Source: Fasciola hepatica (Eukaryota; Platyhelminthes; Trematoda; Plagiorchiida; Fasciolidae). From it: DNA of 64,000 nt. The notes under the pieces are model-generated. The model was given only the letters and a program-made list of their open reading frames with translations. It searched no databases and was not told the origin of the DNA. Position 1 is the first letter of the stretch, and the number at the start of each line of letters is the position of its first letter. Position numbers and translations under genes: made by a program. Below are positions 1-11,345 of the stretch, piece after piece. The stretch spans positions 12,542,001 through 12,606,000 of the forward strand of contig CANUEZ040000179.1 of the NCBI GenBank assembly GCA_948099385.1, read 5' to 3'.

Positions 1-1815
1 GCACTTTCCTGATTGCCTCCGATGTGCCCGATCTGTACAGGATACCAACGGAGGTTAGCCAGTTTACGTCCTTCTCGTCGTGTGTTGCTGACTTGTTTCT
101 TAACACATCGGTTACTAGTCTTCGTGGGTAGTTGTTGTTTTGAAGAACCGTGTGTAAGCGTTGCATTTCCTGTTTACGAGTGACACCGTCGTTGCACAAT
201 TTGTCGACTCTGTTGTCTAATGACGACACGAGTGCCCGTTTTATGCATTGTGGATGGGCTGAGTTAAAGTCAAGATATCTGTCGGAATGTGTAGGTTTCC
301 TGTGAATGCTCACTGTAAATGTACGGGAGTTGTTTACTTGTAGTCGGCAGTCAAAGAAACTGATGACTCTCTCAGTGCTCTCAGTTTCCATGGTGAATTG
401 AATTGAGGTAGACTGATTATTGAGACATTGTAGAAATTCATGCCCATGTTCTGATTTCAGAATTGCAAACGTATCGTCTACATATCTGACATAGATTCGT
501 GGTGGATTGTGAAATGTGGCCAATGCTTTAGTTTCGATCGAGTGTAAGAACAGATTAGCTACAATGGGTGATACAGGAGAACCCATGGCTACGCCGTCAG
601 TCTGTCTGTACAATGATTGGTTAAATGTAAATAAGGTTGAAGTGAGGCATAGCTCAACGCCAGTGATAATATCAGTTGGATTCAATGGACATCTGTGTTC
701 TCAGGTGGTGTCATTGATCAATATGGAGTGTAGAAATTCCAAACTGTCTTTAATGGGCACGCTTTTGTAAAGAGATTTCACATCAAACTCACCGCTGTTT
801 CGTCTTCTCCTAATACGACAGACTTTAGAATGCGGGAGAAATCAAAGGCGTCATTTATGTGACTTACCACCATTTTTTGGTACGGCTTCAGTAGTGTACT
901 GACGTACTTGGCTAACATAAAGGTTGCACAAGGGGTATATTCCACGATTGGTCGGATATGTGTGCCGACTTTGTGGATTTTTGGTAGTCCGTAAAATCTT
1001 CCAGGTCTGTTCGTCTAAGGATTAAAAGCAAACCGTAGAGACTTCCCTAGCTTTTCTTTCAGCCCAGAAAGGTATTTGCTTATCTGTGCCTTTGTTTTGT
1101 TCGGTGTGGCGTTGGCTTTCTTTACTTCAATTCTTTCATATGGTCCATCTTCCAAGTGTTGTCGAACTTTTGATTCATAGTCGGGCCTATTTAGAACGAT
1201 TGTAATGTTGCCTTTGTCAGCTTTGGTGATGTGAATCGATTTAAGACTTTGCAGTGTGGTTAGTGCCTTCTGTTCGTCTCTTGATAGATTTGACAAAATT
1301 GGTTTCTGATTCCTGGGAATATTACATATTCTGAGTCTGATTTTATTGAATTTTTCGAGCGGTAGTTTTTCCAACGCACATTCCAGTGGAGGGACTACTT
1401 CTTGAGGCGTTAGAGGTTTCTTGTTTAAATTGAAATTTAGACCTTTCTGTAGCAACAGTAGTTCCGCAGAGGTCAACATTCTGTCTGATAAGTTTTTGAC
1501 TGCGTTTTTAAGGTCAGTCGGTTGGAATATTCTCAATTCCGGGTTTTGGTTTTTTACGGATGTGTTCTTCTGGAGTAGCCTGTCGTATTTTCTTATCTGG
1601 GCCGATTGACAGGTTTTAAATGCGTGTAAACGTCGGCTTTCGGTGATGACGTTGATCTCATTGAGTATGTTTGGCGGTAGCAAACAATTCAAGCAGTCAT
1701 CCAGGTTTTGTATTCTGTAGCATATGGAACTGATTTTGATTGTGCAGTCGTGAATAAGTTGTCGTAGAAACGTACGAGAAGGACCAAAGCTGCCTTTACG
1801 GAGCGCACAGAATCG
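1..1815 (-). pseudogene. PLE-1: Penelope-like reverse transcriptase, incomplete at window edge
   Basis: Reverse transcriptase of a Penelope-like element (PLE), which copies its RNA at a nick made by its own endonuclease. Reading from high to low coordinates, the N-terminal region carries a PLE signature (ITKADKGNITIVL, about 1210-1245). Next come YGLPKIHK (about 975-1000), DVKSLY, DGVAMGSPVSP and the catalytic RYVDD at about 470-495, which is intact. The thumb follows and runs off the window start, so the GIY-YIG endonuclease is not visible. Broken by an in-frame TAG at 1015, a frameshift near 800 and a TGA near 702. The open frame extends upstream of 1692 to about 1815. Its last 172 bases match PLE-2 in inverted orientation. 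Confident as PLE; the exact 5' end is not resolved. Confidence 0.88.
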
Positions 1816-1912
1816 TCAGGCAGTTTCACACGAAGCGAGGCTGGAATGATGTTGTTGTGGAGACATCGCTAATCGAACACAGGGTGATTATTCCAATTTG
1901 CTAGCTTTTTTC

Positions 1913-2084
1913 CAGGAAATGAAACGCTTACACACGGTTCTTCAAAACAACAACTACCCACGAAGACTAGTAACCGATGTGTTAAGAAACAAGTCAGCAA
2001 CACACGACGAGAAGGACGTAAACTGGCTAACCTCCGTTGGTATCCTGTACAGATCGGGCACATCGGAGGCAATCAGGAAAGTGC
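1913..2084. repeat. Inverted repeat arm, partner at 1-172
   Basis: This stretch reads, reverse-complemented, as bases 1-172 with about one mismatch seen by eye. It is the shared RT-thumb coding segment of PLE-1 (minus) and PLE-2 (plus). The near identity says the two copies are of one family and about the same age. Confidence 0.9.
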
Positions 2085-2737
2085 TTGGTGTGTATGGTGT
2101 TCGCGTTTTCTTCCGAATAGATAACACGTTGCGACGCCATCTCACAAGAACCAATGCCTCTTAACACATACACGAACAGAACAACTGTGTTTACATGATC
2201 AACTGCAAAGAATTCCCCGCTCAGTACATTGGGCAAACATGCAGACAGGTCAAAACCAGAATTGCAGAACACAAAAATAAAGGAAAAATGCAGACCGAGG
2301 GACCAAATGGCTTTAATATAGTTAGAACGCGACTCTGCAATCGCACTTCATGCCATATCCGAAAACCACACCATCGACTACGGAAACACCAGAATCCTCC
2401 AATGTGGGTTCCGTACGTACACCGAACGTCTCTACGCGGAGGCTCTGGCAATTAACGCCCACCAATCGTGTCTCAATCGCAACGATGGGGCAGAGATTTC
2501 AAGTATATGGATGGCACTTACGACGCGGATGGATAAACACCAAAAAGGGTCATAGCACCTTGTTGACCTCAAATGACCCCACTAACACGGACACATAGTA
2601 TGGACGGAGGTTCAACCCACCCACCCACCCCTTACACTAAAACAACATCACAAACACACAGACCAACACACGAACACACTGTGACTAACACCCGATTGCT
2701 CTAAGCTATTATTCCAGTTTCATTCGGTTGTGAAACC

Positions 2738-2775
2738 AGTCTTGAAAAAGGTTACACGTGGTGACCGAAACGTCG
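2738..2775 (+). other. Degenerate hammerhead-ribozyme-like motif in the PLE-2 3' region
   Basis: PLE terminal repeats are known to encode hammerhead motifs. Here GGTTAC (2750-2755) can pair with GTGACC (2761-2766) as a stem II, followed directly by GAAAC (2767-2771) as in hammerheads. The other half of the core reads TTGAAAA where CTGANGA is expected, so two invariant positions (C3 and G8) are changed. Probably a relic without cleavage activity, or a chance resemblance. Confidence 0.3.
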
Positions 2776-2841
2776 ACAACCTACCAACGATCTCGACTAC
2801 GCTGTGTTATTGAGCAATAAAATTCTACCATAATTTTTCAC

Positions 2842-4362
2842 ATGGCGCATCGATTTTTCGATGCACTCCGAACGGATTTCGGTTCTAACACGATAAGAGC
2901 CTTAGCCTGGTGGACTAGAAACAAAATACTCTTGGTGATTTCGAAAGGCACTCTACCACAGAACACGGTAAACGTGGAAACGATACTACCAGGCCAGCTG
3001 AACCGAGCCAAACTTGATGTCCTACGCCTACTACAACCAGACGCCTTCCCTTTCGAGACCCACGAGCTGGCCAAGATAGATGATAACACCATAAGAAGCA
3101 GGCCGTTGCACAGCATTATCCGAAGGTTAAACATTATGCGAGCCAACAAGTTACTGAGAGTTGAAGGGCGGCTGTCGAATTCAAATCTAGAGTGCGAAAA
3201 AGGTATCCCGTAATAGTTCCTGGTGAACACTACATTAAGAGATGTCGGTAGACCATCTACATCGAAAAGCGGAACACGCAGGTTTGAACCACTTATTGAA
3301 CAATATACGTCGATGCTTTTGGGTGACAAGGGGGCCAGCGAGAGCCAAGCGAGCCATGAGCAGCTGCGTCATTTATCTTCGCCGGAAAGCTGCACCAGGC
3401 CAACTAATGATGGCCCCCTTCCAGGTGTGATAGCTCAGGAAGGATGGTGCCCGTACGTGGAAATTAACGTCGATTACTTTGACCCGTTACTTGTACGAAA
3501 GCAAGGGAACAAGCATAAGAGGTATGACTGCCTGGTAACAGGCTTAAAAACCAGAGCGGTCCATCTAGAGGTAGTGCATAACATGGCCACCGATTCATTT
3601 CCAATGGCCTTTCAAAGGTTCGTCGCGAGGCGGGGCGTCCCCGAGAAAGTATACTCCGACAATGGCTAGAACGTCATTGAAGCTCACAAGGGGCTAAAGG
3701 AATGATGGAACGGCGTGGATCACGCCAAAATACGAAAGAAGACCGTAGCAAAGGGGATAGAATGGCACTTCAATCCACCCTATGCCAGTCATCGCGGTGG
3801 CGTTTGGTAGAGTCTATGCGATTGACTAGGAAAACACTCACGGCCCTAAACGCAAAGCAAAACCTCGACTACGAGGTGCTGACTACCTTACAAACAAAAG
3901 TAGAACGCTTACTGAACAACAGACCCCTGGTGCCGATCTTCATAGACCCGGAGGGCAACCCAGCTCCCCCTCTCAAAGATCTGTTATTATTGCGGTCGAA
4001 CGTATGGGCAATCACGCCAAAAACCCTACGTTGAAGGTGCATCATAAGATAGAAACAAGTGAACCACTTGGCACTGGTTTTCTGAAAAAGTTGGACAAGG
4101 CAGCACTTAACCACCCTGCAGCTCCGGCAAAAGTGGATCTCCAAAGAGCCATCTTTGAGACGTGGTCGTCGTGATCCTCGTGGTAAGCCACTTACATAAG
4201 GACGAATGGCCGTTTGGAGTGATGAAGAACTGCCGTACAGAAATCGATGGCCTGGTGGGCAGGGCGGTGGTGAGAACGAAAAATGAGACGTATTTCGAGA
4301 TGTCCGCAAGATGTTTTCCCGAAGGTGAAAATGGCGACAGAGACGTGGACCCTCAGACCTAG
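2842..4362 (+). pseudogene. BEL-1: BEL/Pao pol fragment, post-RT region and integrase
   Basis: 3' part of a BEL/Pao polyprotein. The 2842-3213 segment resembles the region between RNase H and the integrase. The integrase core has the first Asp in NVDYFDP (about 3463-3485), then RAVHLEV (about 3555-3575) and YSDNG (about 3650-3665) with the second Asp, directly followed by a TAG. HFNPPYASHRGGVW follows in another frame (about 3765-3810), then LNNRPL (about 3916-3933) and a C-terminal piece (4162-4362) ending in a stop. At least three frame changes make it non-functional. The 5' half of the element (gag, protease, RT) is absent; the preceding bases are the end of PLE-2. Its 3' LTR is at 5051-5433. 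Confidence 0.85.
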
Positions 4363-5050
4363 CTAAAACTGAGTCCATTGTTGCCAACTGAAGCTGAATT
4401 TATTTTTTTGTCTCTCATGTGTTCTCCTGTAGGTCCCAACCCTTCACACAGTCCCTGAAGTAAATTTGTGACCAATTGCATACGGTGTTCACGAATAACA
4501 AAGGAGTTAGTTTGCCGAAATTCCAATTTAGCACACTTCGCGACTTTGTTTTGTGAAATAGGTAAAACTCTAGAACAATCACTTTTTGACCGTCCATGGA
4601 AACATCCCCATTACCGGGGCCTCCAATCCGTATTATTATCCTACCTGTGATAAAATTGATGTACGCTGAGTCAAACACTTTTATAGTGACTATACCACAC
4701 GTCTTACCCGCTGATGTTTCACGTACCTTGTATTCATTTCGATTCTTCATCGAGAATTCTCAGTCTTCATTTAATTATTACTTAACCTGTCTACGCATCC
4801 CGGTCACACCGAAGCCACTTTTTCGTATGCCGATAATGCCGTGTCATCTTCAGACAAAACTCCAAGGCCTCGATGTATGGAGCACAACCTCAACGAAACG
4901 AGCAAGCGTGTCTGCCACTAGCCAACAATAGATGAAGCCCACGGCGACCGACGTATGCTCTGACTCTAGGGTCCATTTAGGATAGAGAGAATCAATACTC
5001 ATATATACACCTTGGCTATTGACCGCTTCGTGAGAGAATTTGGTGGGCGG
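4363..5050 (+). other. BEL-1 3' non-coding region with polypurine-like tract
   Basis: About 690 bases without a convincing gene between the integrase stop and the LTR. BEL-2 has a comparable 740-base spacer, whereas BEL-3 has only about 90 bases. The last bases before the LTR (GAATTTGGTGGGCGG, 5036-5050) match the tract before the BEL-2 LTR (CAAATTTTGGTGGATGG), as expected for a polypurine tract that primes plus-strand DNA. Confidence 0.6.
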
Positions 5051-5433
5051 TGTAATGTACATGCGTGGAAGTCCTCCACAGCAGTTGCCACATACTTGTA
5101 TTGTTGAAACTATGCTCTTTATTTTATTGACTCCGGAACAAATACAACATGCATCAATCACTACACTTCAACATTTGTACATATTTTGCTCACGTGAAGT
5201 GGCATAATTTTGACTCTAACTTGGACTGCCTTGACGGTGGTATCTGACATTGGCATTTGTTGAACTCTGGTCCTCGTTTCTAAACGTTGTGGCCGTACAA
5301 TCGACTTTTGTACACGTCTATGTGCGTATAACTTGGTAATCCAGTACAGTAGAATCTGCGAATCAATCTTGTTTTGGTTTTGGGATTTGTTATGTTGGCT
5401 ACGCGTTACTCATGATCCGGAACATCCGTTACA
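5051..5433 (+). repeat. LTR A, 383 bp, 3' LTR of BEL-1
   Basis: Starts TGTAATG and ends CGTTACA, giving the inverted TGTAA/TTACA termini seen in the BEL LTRs here. It is the same length as, and similar throughout to, the solo LTR at 21346-21728. It lies directly after a polypurine-like tract, so it is read as the 3' LTR of BEL-1. No target duplication is visible because the 5' LTR is missing. On its right it abuts a minus-strand gypsy gag scrap. Confidence 0.85.
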
Positions 5434-5740
5434 AGCACTGCGCCGCTCGTTTGGGGAAAGTCCCTGAGGTAACCCTCGATGTCGGCTGCCCAAGATCGGA
5501 AGTTGTCTCCAAGGGATATTATTTCAGGTGGAGGTGCGCTCGGTGTTAAGGTGGTCCCGACGGAACTCCCAATGGCTGCAGACGACAAAAAGTCAGAACT
5601 GGTGTGATGGCTTGAACTAGGGACTCTAAAAATGAAGAAATTCGTTTGGTTCTACTTCTTCCGAGGATGTAGATTACTTGTACATCATGGCGGTTTGCCA
5701 AAAAAAGTAGTAGTCGGATGTGTAAGAAACACAAAAATGG
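5406..5740 (-). pseudogene. Gypsy-like gag N-terminal scrap, cut by LTR A
   Basis: Minus-strand frame starting near 5588 (MSSAAIGSS, then APPPEIISLGDNFRSW) resembles the start of a gypsy Gag, where an aromatic-x-x-W motif precedes the capsid-like helices. The frame runs into LTR A, so real homology stops at 5434. The 5589-5740 segment looks like upstream leader and has no clear domain. BEL-1 probably inserted into this gag; the rest of the gag is not in the window. Confidence 0.5.
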
Positions 5741-6249
5741 AACTCACGTCACCACTACTTCCAACGGGATGAGGACCAAGGTGACACAATAGTCCAGGGC
5801 GTGGAGCCGTCCGAAATGGTTAGCAATGTCAGTAAGTCACGCAACAGTTTAGATATCCGCGTGCCGGCGGTGATACCACACGCGCAGCACAAATTAATAT
5901 GCTCGGTAAGGAACACACGATAGAAGACCCAGTCGGCAGGAAACGTGTTTTACCGAGTGAATATGCCCGGCAAGCTAGAGAGCAACTGCACAGCACGGGG
6001 AGCAGGAGGGAAGAAGTGTCCAGAGTTCATTCGAACAAGATGGATGATCAATCGTGGACAGGGGTTTTGGTCTCGTAAGCCATCCGCGTTTCTCGGTTCA
6101 TTCAGGGCGTTCACCTGTGAAAGGTAAGAAGGAAGAAAGTATAGAGATTGGAGGCGGGTGACTTCAACATCTGAGGCTCACTACATAGTGTACTTCTCCA
6201 AATCACCGTTGAGAATGGAAGGGAAACGTAAAACGTCATCACACGCCAA
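5741..6249. other. No recognised feature
   Basis: Short open frames only on both strands; no motif, terminal repeat or domain that I can name. Confidence 0.5.
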
Positions 6250-7700
6250 CTTCGAGAGACATTATGCATCGTGAGCTTTCATCGAGACAGTGTGCAATAA
6301 ATGAAAGTATCGGTCAGTACATACTTCAGGCAGACCACAGTGCTACCCGTCATACATCTAGCTCATGTGCTCAATGCTCACCACAAGGAAATATCTCATA
6401 CCACTTGCGATTTAGGGCATTCTTTAAGGGCTGGACATTCTGCCGTCCGATCACTCCCCCAGGCAGACCGTTCCAACTGTCCACTGCCCTGCTGCTGATG
6501 AAGTGCTACCTAGTCATCAGCATCGCTTGAACTTTCGCCATCTTCTTCTCGGGTCCCCCTGTTCCGTAATCTTAAGCCACTTGGAATGGACTATCCTGTC
6601 TAGTGCCAGAAAGGCCCTTCAATTACTTAAACGTTTCTATAAGGTCCCCTCGATGCCTTCTTCCTTCCAACGAGAAGATATTCAGGGCAGGCGGCAACCA
6701 TTTTGTAGAAGGGTGACCAGGCCTGAACGTTACCTTCTAAGTGGAATCGCACTGTAGCCGTGTAAATAGGTGCAAATATTTCCGGCTGCCGAAAAGACAA
6801 CGCTGATCGCAGTCTGAAGAGCTCACTGCGAGCCTTTTGTGCAGGAGCTCTGTGCCGCTTCTATCATCTTAGGTTTCTGCTCGTGGTGACCCCAAGGTCT
6901 TTAACCCTTCTAACTGCTTCTGGGATGAACAGCCCTCGGTCATGAGTCACGGTTGGGTTTTCTGTGTCCCTTAACAACAAATGCTTTCCTTCGGCGTTCA
7001 GGGGTGAGTCCCACTCGTATGCCCAGCCCAAGACGATACTTATGTCCCTGGCTAAGTCCACCCTACCCTCAGATCCGCAAATCTTCGTCATCCGCAAACT
7101 TAAAACCAGGTGGCTGAAAAGCTGATGCCAGGTCGGTAATAAACAACAAGAATAGCACGGGGCCTAGGGCGGATCCCTGAGGTACACCACCGGTGGTGTT
7201 CACCAAACTAGGGCATCTGCCTCCTACCTTGAAGTAAAACATCCTGTGGGAGAGGAAGTCCACCAGCCACCCATATACTGGCCCAGCTATACCGAACGTC
7301 TCCAACTTGTACATAAAAAAAGCTGATTAACGGAGTCAAACTCCCTGCTAAAGCCAAGGTCACATACCACAACTTGCTTGCCTTCGTACAGTCGTCGAGT
7401 AACTTCATCTAAGAAACAGGAGATTGGTCAGACAAAATCTATTTCCCAGGAATCCAAGCTTGGCCGGGCTCAGCATGGAGTGCTCCAGTAAGTGCTGACA
7501 GATGTGGGCACGGATGACCTTCTCCAGAGCCTTACATGGGATGCTAGTTAGTCTTACCGGCCTGCAGTTATGCATAGTCGACTAAGGTCCAAGACGGCAG
7601 CGACTTTCTAATTCTGAAGTAGCCAAATCTGATCCCACGTGGACCCGTACAACCTGCCTACCGATCAAGCTTTAGGGGCCAACTGCGCCACGCCACGGCG
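6250..7700 (-). pseudogene. LINE-1: non-LTR retrotransposon RT fragment (CR1/jockey-like)
   Basis: Minus-strand reverse transcriptase of an APE-type LINE, 5'-truncated near 7700. In order: LTSIPCKALEK-like fingers (about 7500-7590), a KLETFGIAGPVYGWLVDFLS palm helix (about 7250-7310), GVPQGSALGPVLF (about 7155-7195) and FADD (about 7085-7097), where the catalytic aspartates are kept. The thumb continues to about 6864. Below that, frames are broken; KWLKITEQGDPRRR-like remains (about 6540-6600) match the RRRGDLI region of CR1-type C-termini. Multiple frameshifts. CR1 versus jockey is not decidable by eye. Confidence 0.8.
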
Positions 7701-8968
7701 AGTCTTTTATAGATTTCGCTAACTCCTCTTATTAGTCATTCTGGAACTGTTTCACCAGCAACCTACATAAAAAATTTTCACCGTTGCCATATTTGGAAAA
7801 TCCTCCAGTTATCAAAACAACTGGTCCCTTGTAACTTGTGTGAGCGGCCCAGAGTTAGCTGCGGTATAAACAGCATTAGCTATAATAATCCGCCCTTGGA
7901 TTGTCCATCCGTTTGTCATAACCATAGATCATATAGCCTACCACCAATTTTCTGGAAAAAGAAATGGCAAGGTCAGCCAGCAAATGGTCTCAACCAACGG
8001 CTTCTAGCTCTAGCATAACCCAGAAACCAAAACAACCCGAACATAAAGATACCCTCAATATGATAGAAATATTTGGGGAGGACAGTAGAAAAGCCTGTGC
8101 CATAGAAGGTAACTTGGCAAACATGTCCACCCAGATGGCGTCGGCTGATAGGTCATTATCAAAACCAACATCATCAACCTACATTCTCCAGCACATGACA
8201 CTCCCCAGTCCCCAAAAACCAACAGCAGCTAGCCAGTTTCTTGACTCAGTGGCATCGTAAATCATGCGACAGCTACACAATGTAAAGGTACGGTTGTCTC
8301 CAACATCCCTGATAAGCTAGACATCACAATGGTTAAATCTACTATCCTTAAGCCGCTGGCGTGGCCTAGTTTCCACGTCACTGCAGAAAGCTAAGAAGAA
8401 GGTAACAAAAGCACTCTTATCCCCTTCTATTCAAATTTCCTGATGAAAAAATCGCTAGAGAGTTCTCTAGCAGCACTTCGCAACGTCTGCCCAATTGGGC
8501 TAGGGTTGGGCAAACTTTGGGCAAACTCACTGAAGTGCATCAGGCAGCTCCATCAGCTTTCAACTGAGCTAGGGTTGGGCATGCCTAAAACGTCGAAAAA
8601 TAGGGGAAAATGGTTATCTGCCTGAGGCCAATAACAACAACTTCGCTCGGTGGCCTAATATATCATTAAAGTATTCCCCTTACTTTCGAGATTACCCACG
8701 TAATTACCCCCATATATGAGTGACAAAAAAGTAGATAAATTTATAAAAAATATGTCGGGTGCATTTGCAAAAAGCAGTTGATCGATGTTCATTCTTCCCT
8801 CCTACGCGAGGATATTCCTGGTGCTTCTTCACGCTGTTCACGGGATCTGAAAAATTAAGGCATGGAAAGGCTGATATTAGTTATATCAATGGCAGATGAA
8901 ATGAAGAAAGCCGTGTTGTGAGTTTTAAATCATAGACATTTTAAAAACAACAGTTCCGTAATAGATCT
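7701..8968. other. No recognised gene; short direct repeat inside
   Basis: No domain recognised. The plus frame 7964-8260 (98 residues, rich in Ser, Thr and Gln) has no family I know. A 15-16-bp unit (AGCTAGGGTTGGGCA, first copy with GGGC for GAGC) occurs at about 8496-8512 and 8566-8581, separated by about 55 bp that includes a third partial unit (TTTGGGCAAACT). Confidence 0.4.
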
Positions 8969-8995
8969 TATATATACATATATATATATATATAA
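8969..8995. repeat. (TA)n microsatellite
   Basis: Imperfect TATA run with one C interruption. No gene association is visible. Confidence 0.9.
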
Positions 8996-9355
8996 AACGT
9001 TAACAGACACTGAACAAAATGCCCATTCAATAAACTGCCCAATTTCAGCTGCAAAACCGGTAATAAATCCCATGTCTAAGTAAGCATATAAATTGATGTA
9101 AACTTTAACGGCTAAAATTTTCAACGAAGTAGTTTGCAGGAAATAAATTTGGTATGCTACAAAGTACTTAGAAGAATCGTGTACCATCTTAGCAGTCTTC
9201 CCTTACCTTGATCCCGAGCCTTGATGAACCAGCGCTTTAAAAGTCTGTCAATCACAGGCTTTGGCCCGTTGGAGAACCTCTTCATTGCTTTTATAGAATC
9301 TGACGTTCTGTGTGACGCTAAATTTGAACAACCTGACTTTAACGGCGGCGATCAA

Positions 9356-9590
9356 CTAATGGTCGTTAACCGCCTTTCGTTGGGGGCTTTTTAGCCAACA
9401 ACAGTTAAGGGCGAAGTTGTCCCCGATGGATGCGAAGAGCATGCTACGCACGGTTTCAGGCGAGTCGTAATCGGCGAAACTCTTGTGCGTTGCCACCTGC
9501 AAGTGTTTCTTTGAAACGTCTATACTTTCCATGCTGGCATACAAATCGGGCGAGCTCAAATCCTCGTGGAGTTTCTGAAATTCTCCCCAA
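9356..9590 (-). CDS. Unrecognised open frame, possible isolated exon
   Basis: Minus-strand frame of about 75 residues from a TAG at about 9590 to the stop at 9356. The composition looks protein-like (LSSPDLYASMESIDVSKKHL, then SFADYDSPETVRSML). I do not recognise a family. An AG precedes the frame and an AG|GTGGCA donor-like site lies inside it, so it could be a host exon or an old element. No neighbouring exon was found. Confidence 0.25.
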
Positions 9591-10047
9591 GCCTAGGTTC
9601 TTTGCTCTTGGATGGCACAGCTGATGCGTTCGTGACACCCAACGCGACAGTTGGCCCCTTCTAGCGTACGTTTGACGTTGCCCAGACTTTAGCGTATATC
9701 TTACGCCGTAACTATATTCATACTCGAGGGTATGTAATAGTCACTCACGTATAACGTCATGCAAATGTTTGGTAAATTTCTTCATTGGCGCTTCGCGTGT
9801 CGCAGAAGCAGAGGCGTTACTATATGATAAGTTGTTAACGACACCTGATAATTACGGTTACTCGAAGTCTTCTAAGGGACTCCGGTGAATTCCAATGGCT
9901 CAAGATTTGCATGCCGAAGTTGGGGTTCACATGGTGTGTGACATTGCTTCAGATAAACTAAGCGCACAAGATTTATAGGAACAAAACACTGGTCCAAGGA
10001 TTGGAACCTCCCAGGTAATGAAAGCAAATGCGTGAACATGTCTCTTG

Positions 10048-10147
10048 AATAATAATAGTTTATTTCGGATAACCCCGAAGCATGCTGCAATGCAAGATCA
10101 AACAGTACAGTTGAAAGCTGAATGAAAGTTACAGTGGGACTGTACAA
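10048..10147 (-). repeat. LINE/SINE-type 3' end with ATT tail
   Basis: Reverse-complemented, it ends GCATGCTTCGGGGTTATCC then GAAATAAACTATTATTATT. The same end occurs on the plus strand at about 29807-29852 (GCATGCCTCGGGCGTCTCC then AAAATAAACCATTATTATT). A shared 3' end with a short (ATT)n tail is typical of target-primed retroposons. The parent family is not assigned. Confidence 0.6.
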
Positions 10148-10464
10148 TTATGCGAACGCGATTGAATATAAAAGAAGGCATTCAAGTCAATTGCTGCGAT
10201 ACCGCCCGGTGAATTTAAACTCAAGGTCAGGTGGTCGATCCGGCTGGAGGTAGGCGTAGTTATTCTGCCAAAATGTGGGGTGGGTGGAGAATGGTACAAA
10301 ATCACACAAATCTTACAGAAGAAAGACTGTCCTGTCGGAGAACTAAACTAGATTGACGGATACGCGGATATCGTGAAGAAGAAACATTCCTGAAGGAGAC
10401 GTATTGGTGGAGAAACTGGTCACACTTTCCCAATTAACGGAGCAACCATACTGCCTAGGGTTAA

Positions 10465-11140
10465 GAGACTCAAGGTGTTCAGTTTCTGGTTAGATTGTAA
10501 CCTGTCTTTCTTCGACCATCACCAACTTGCAAGCAAGTCTGCCTTCCGCGTCCCAAACATGATTCCGAGGTCCCTCTCGCACATCCCTAGGGAAGATTTC
10601 CCCGCAATTTTCGGTAAGTATATCCATCCTCTGCTGGAGTACGGAAGTTAGACAGTGCACTGTGGTCTTGTCCGAGATTGTGAAGTCCTAGAACGGGTTT
10701 AGAGGGTTTCCACAAGAGCTATTTGGGGTCTCTCCCCATGTGTCTTATCCCATCCACCTCTTACTCCTCATCCTCTATATCCTTGACCTAAGACGAGTAA
10801 CAGGCCATCTGTTTTTGATTTTTCACCTTTTTGATTCAAGCCAAAGCGATTGCTTTCCCTTCTGTCCAACCTCTTCTCTCCGTGATCATGGCGCAAGAGG
10901 TTTACACAGAGACCACATACTCCTCCACGAGTTATCTTTATAGCAACAGAGTTATTGCCCTTCAAAAAGCTCATTCGGAAGGTACTGTTCTCTCGAACAA
11001 CAGAATTATGTTCAAGAAAATGTTAGACCTCTACATGGGTCCTTTTTTCAGCAACCCCTTGTCCAAAGAATGCAAAGTAGGTGTTCTTCATTGCACTTCC
11101 ATTCCGCTTTATATTTACGAGTGTCGCACTCTCATTCTTC
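10465..11140 (+). pseudogene. LINE-2: RT C-terminal fragment
   Basis: Plus-strand C-terminal part of a LINE polyprotein. HPLLEYGS and DCEVLERV (about 10625-10705) match the 'LEY... LERVQ' thumb motif. Next is a LLLILYILDLRRVTGHLFLI stretch (about 10760-10830), corresponding to the L..L.L..RR..GDLI block. YSNRVIAL, then FKKMLDLYMG (about 10935-11040) corresponds to the conserved Fs.RV...WN...FK..LD terminus. Frames shift between these blocks and Trp is lost from the WN motif. The 5' part (endonuclease, fingers, palm) is absent. It faces LINE-3 tail to tail. Confidence 0.7.
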
Positions 11141-11345
11141 CTAATGCATTGTCCATAGTGAGACATTGCACAATGCTATGCATATTTCGTTTTGGTTGCC
11201 GCCCCAGCTCGCGCCCCAGCTTCCTATTAATCTCGTTTCAGCTCGGTGAATCCGACAGACGATCAAAGATTTCCTCAGGAACCGAGACAATTGATTGTAA
11301 GGCCTCATACCCGCGTTATACTTCAAGACTTCGAGACTACCCATG

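Larger units (their letters stand above)
1898..2837 (+). pseudogene. PLE-2: 5'-truncated Penelope-like element, RT thumb plus GIY-YIG endonuclease
   Basis: Opposite-strand partial copy of the PLE-1 family. It begins in the RT thumb (about 1913), has a TAA at 2162 and continues in the same frame into a GIY-YIG-type endonuclease (YIGQTCRQVKTRIAEH, about 2228-2275). A frameshift near 2330 leads to the usual PLE tail (SAIALHAISENHTIDYGN, then an NRNDG motif, about 2335-2500). The 3' untranslated part includes a hammerhead-like GAAAC segment and ends near 2837, where BEL-1 coding sequence starts. PLEs are known to carry partial terminal copies in direct or inverted orientation, and this pair fits the inverted form. 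The orientation and the domains are seen; the pLTR interpretation is inferred. Confidence 0.85.
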
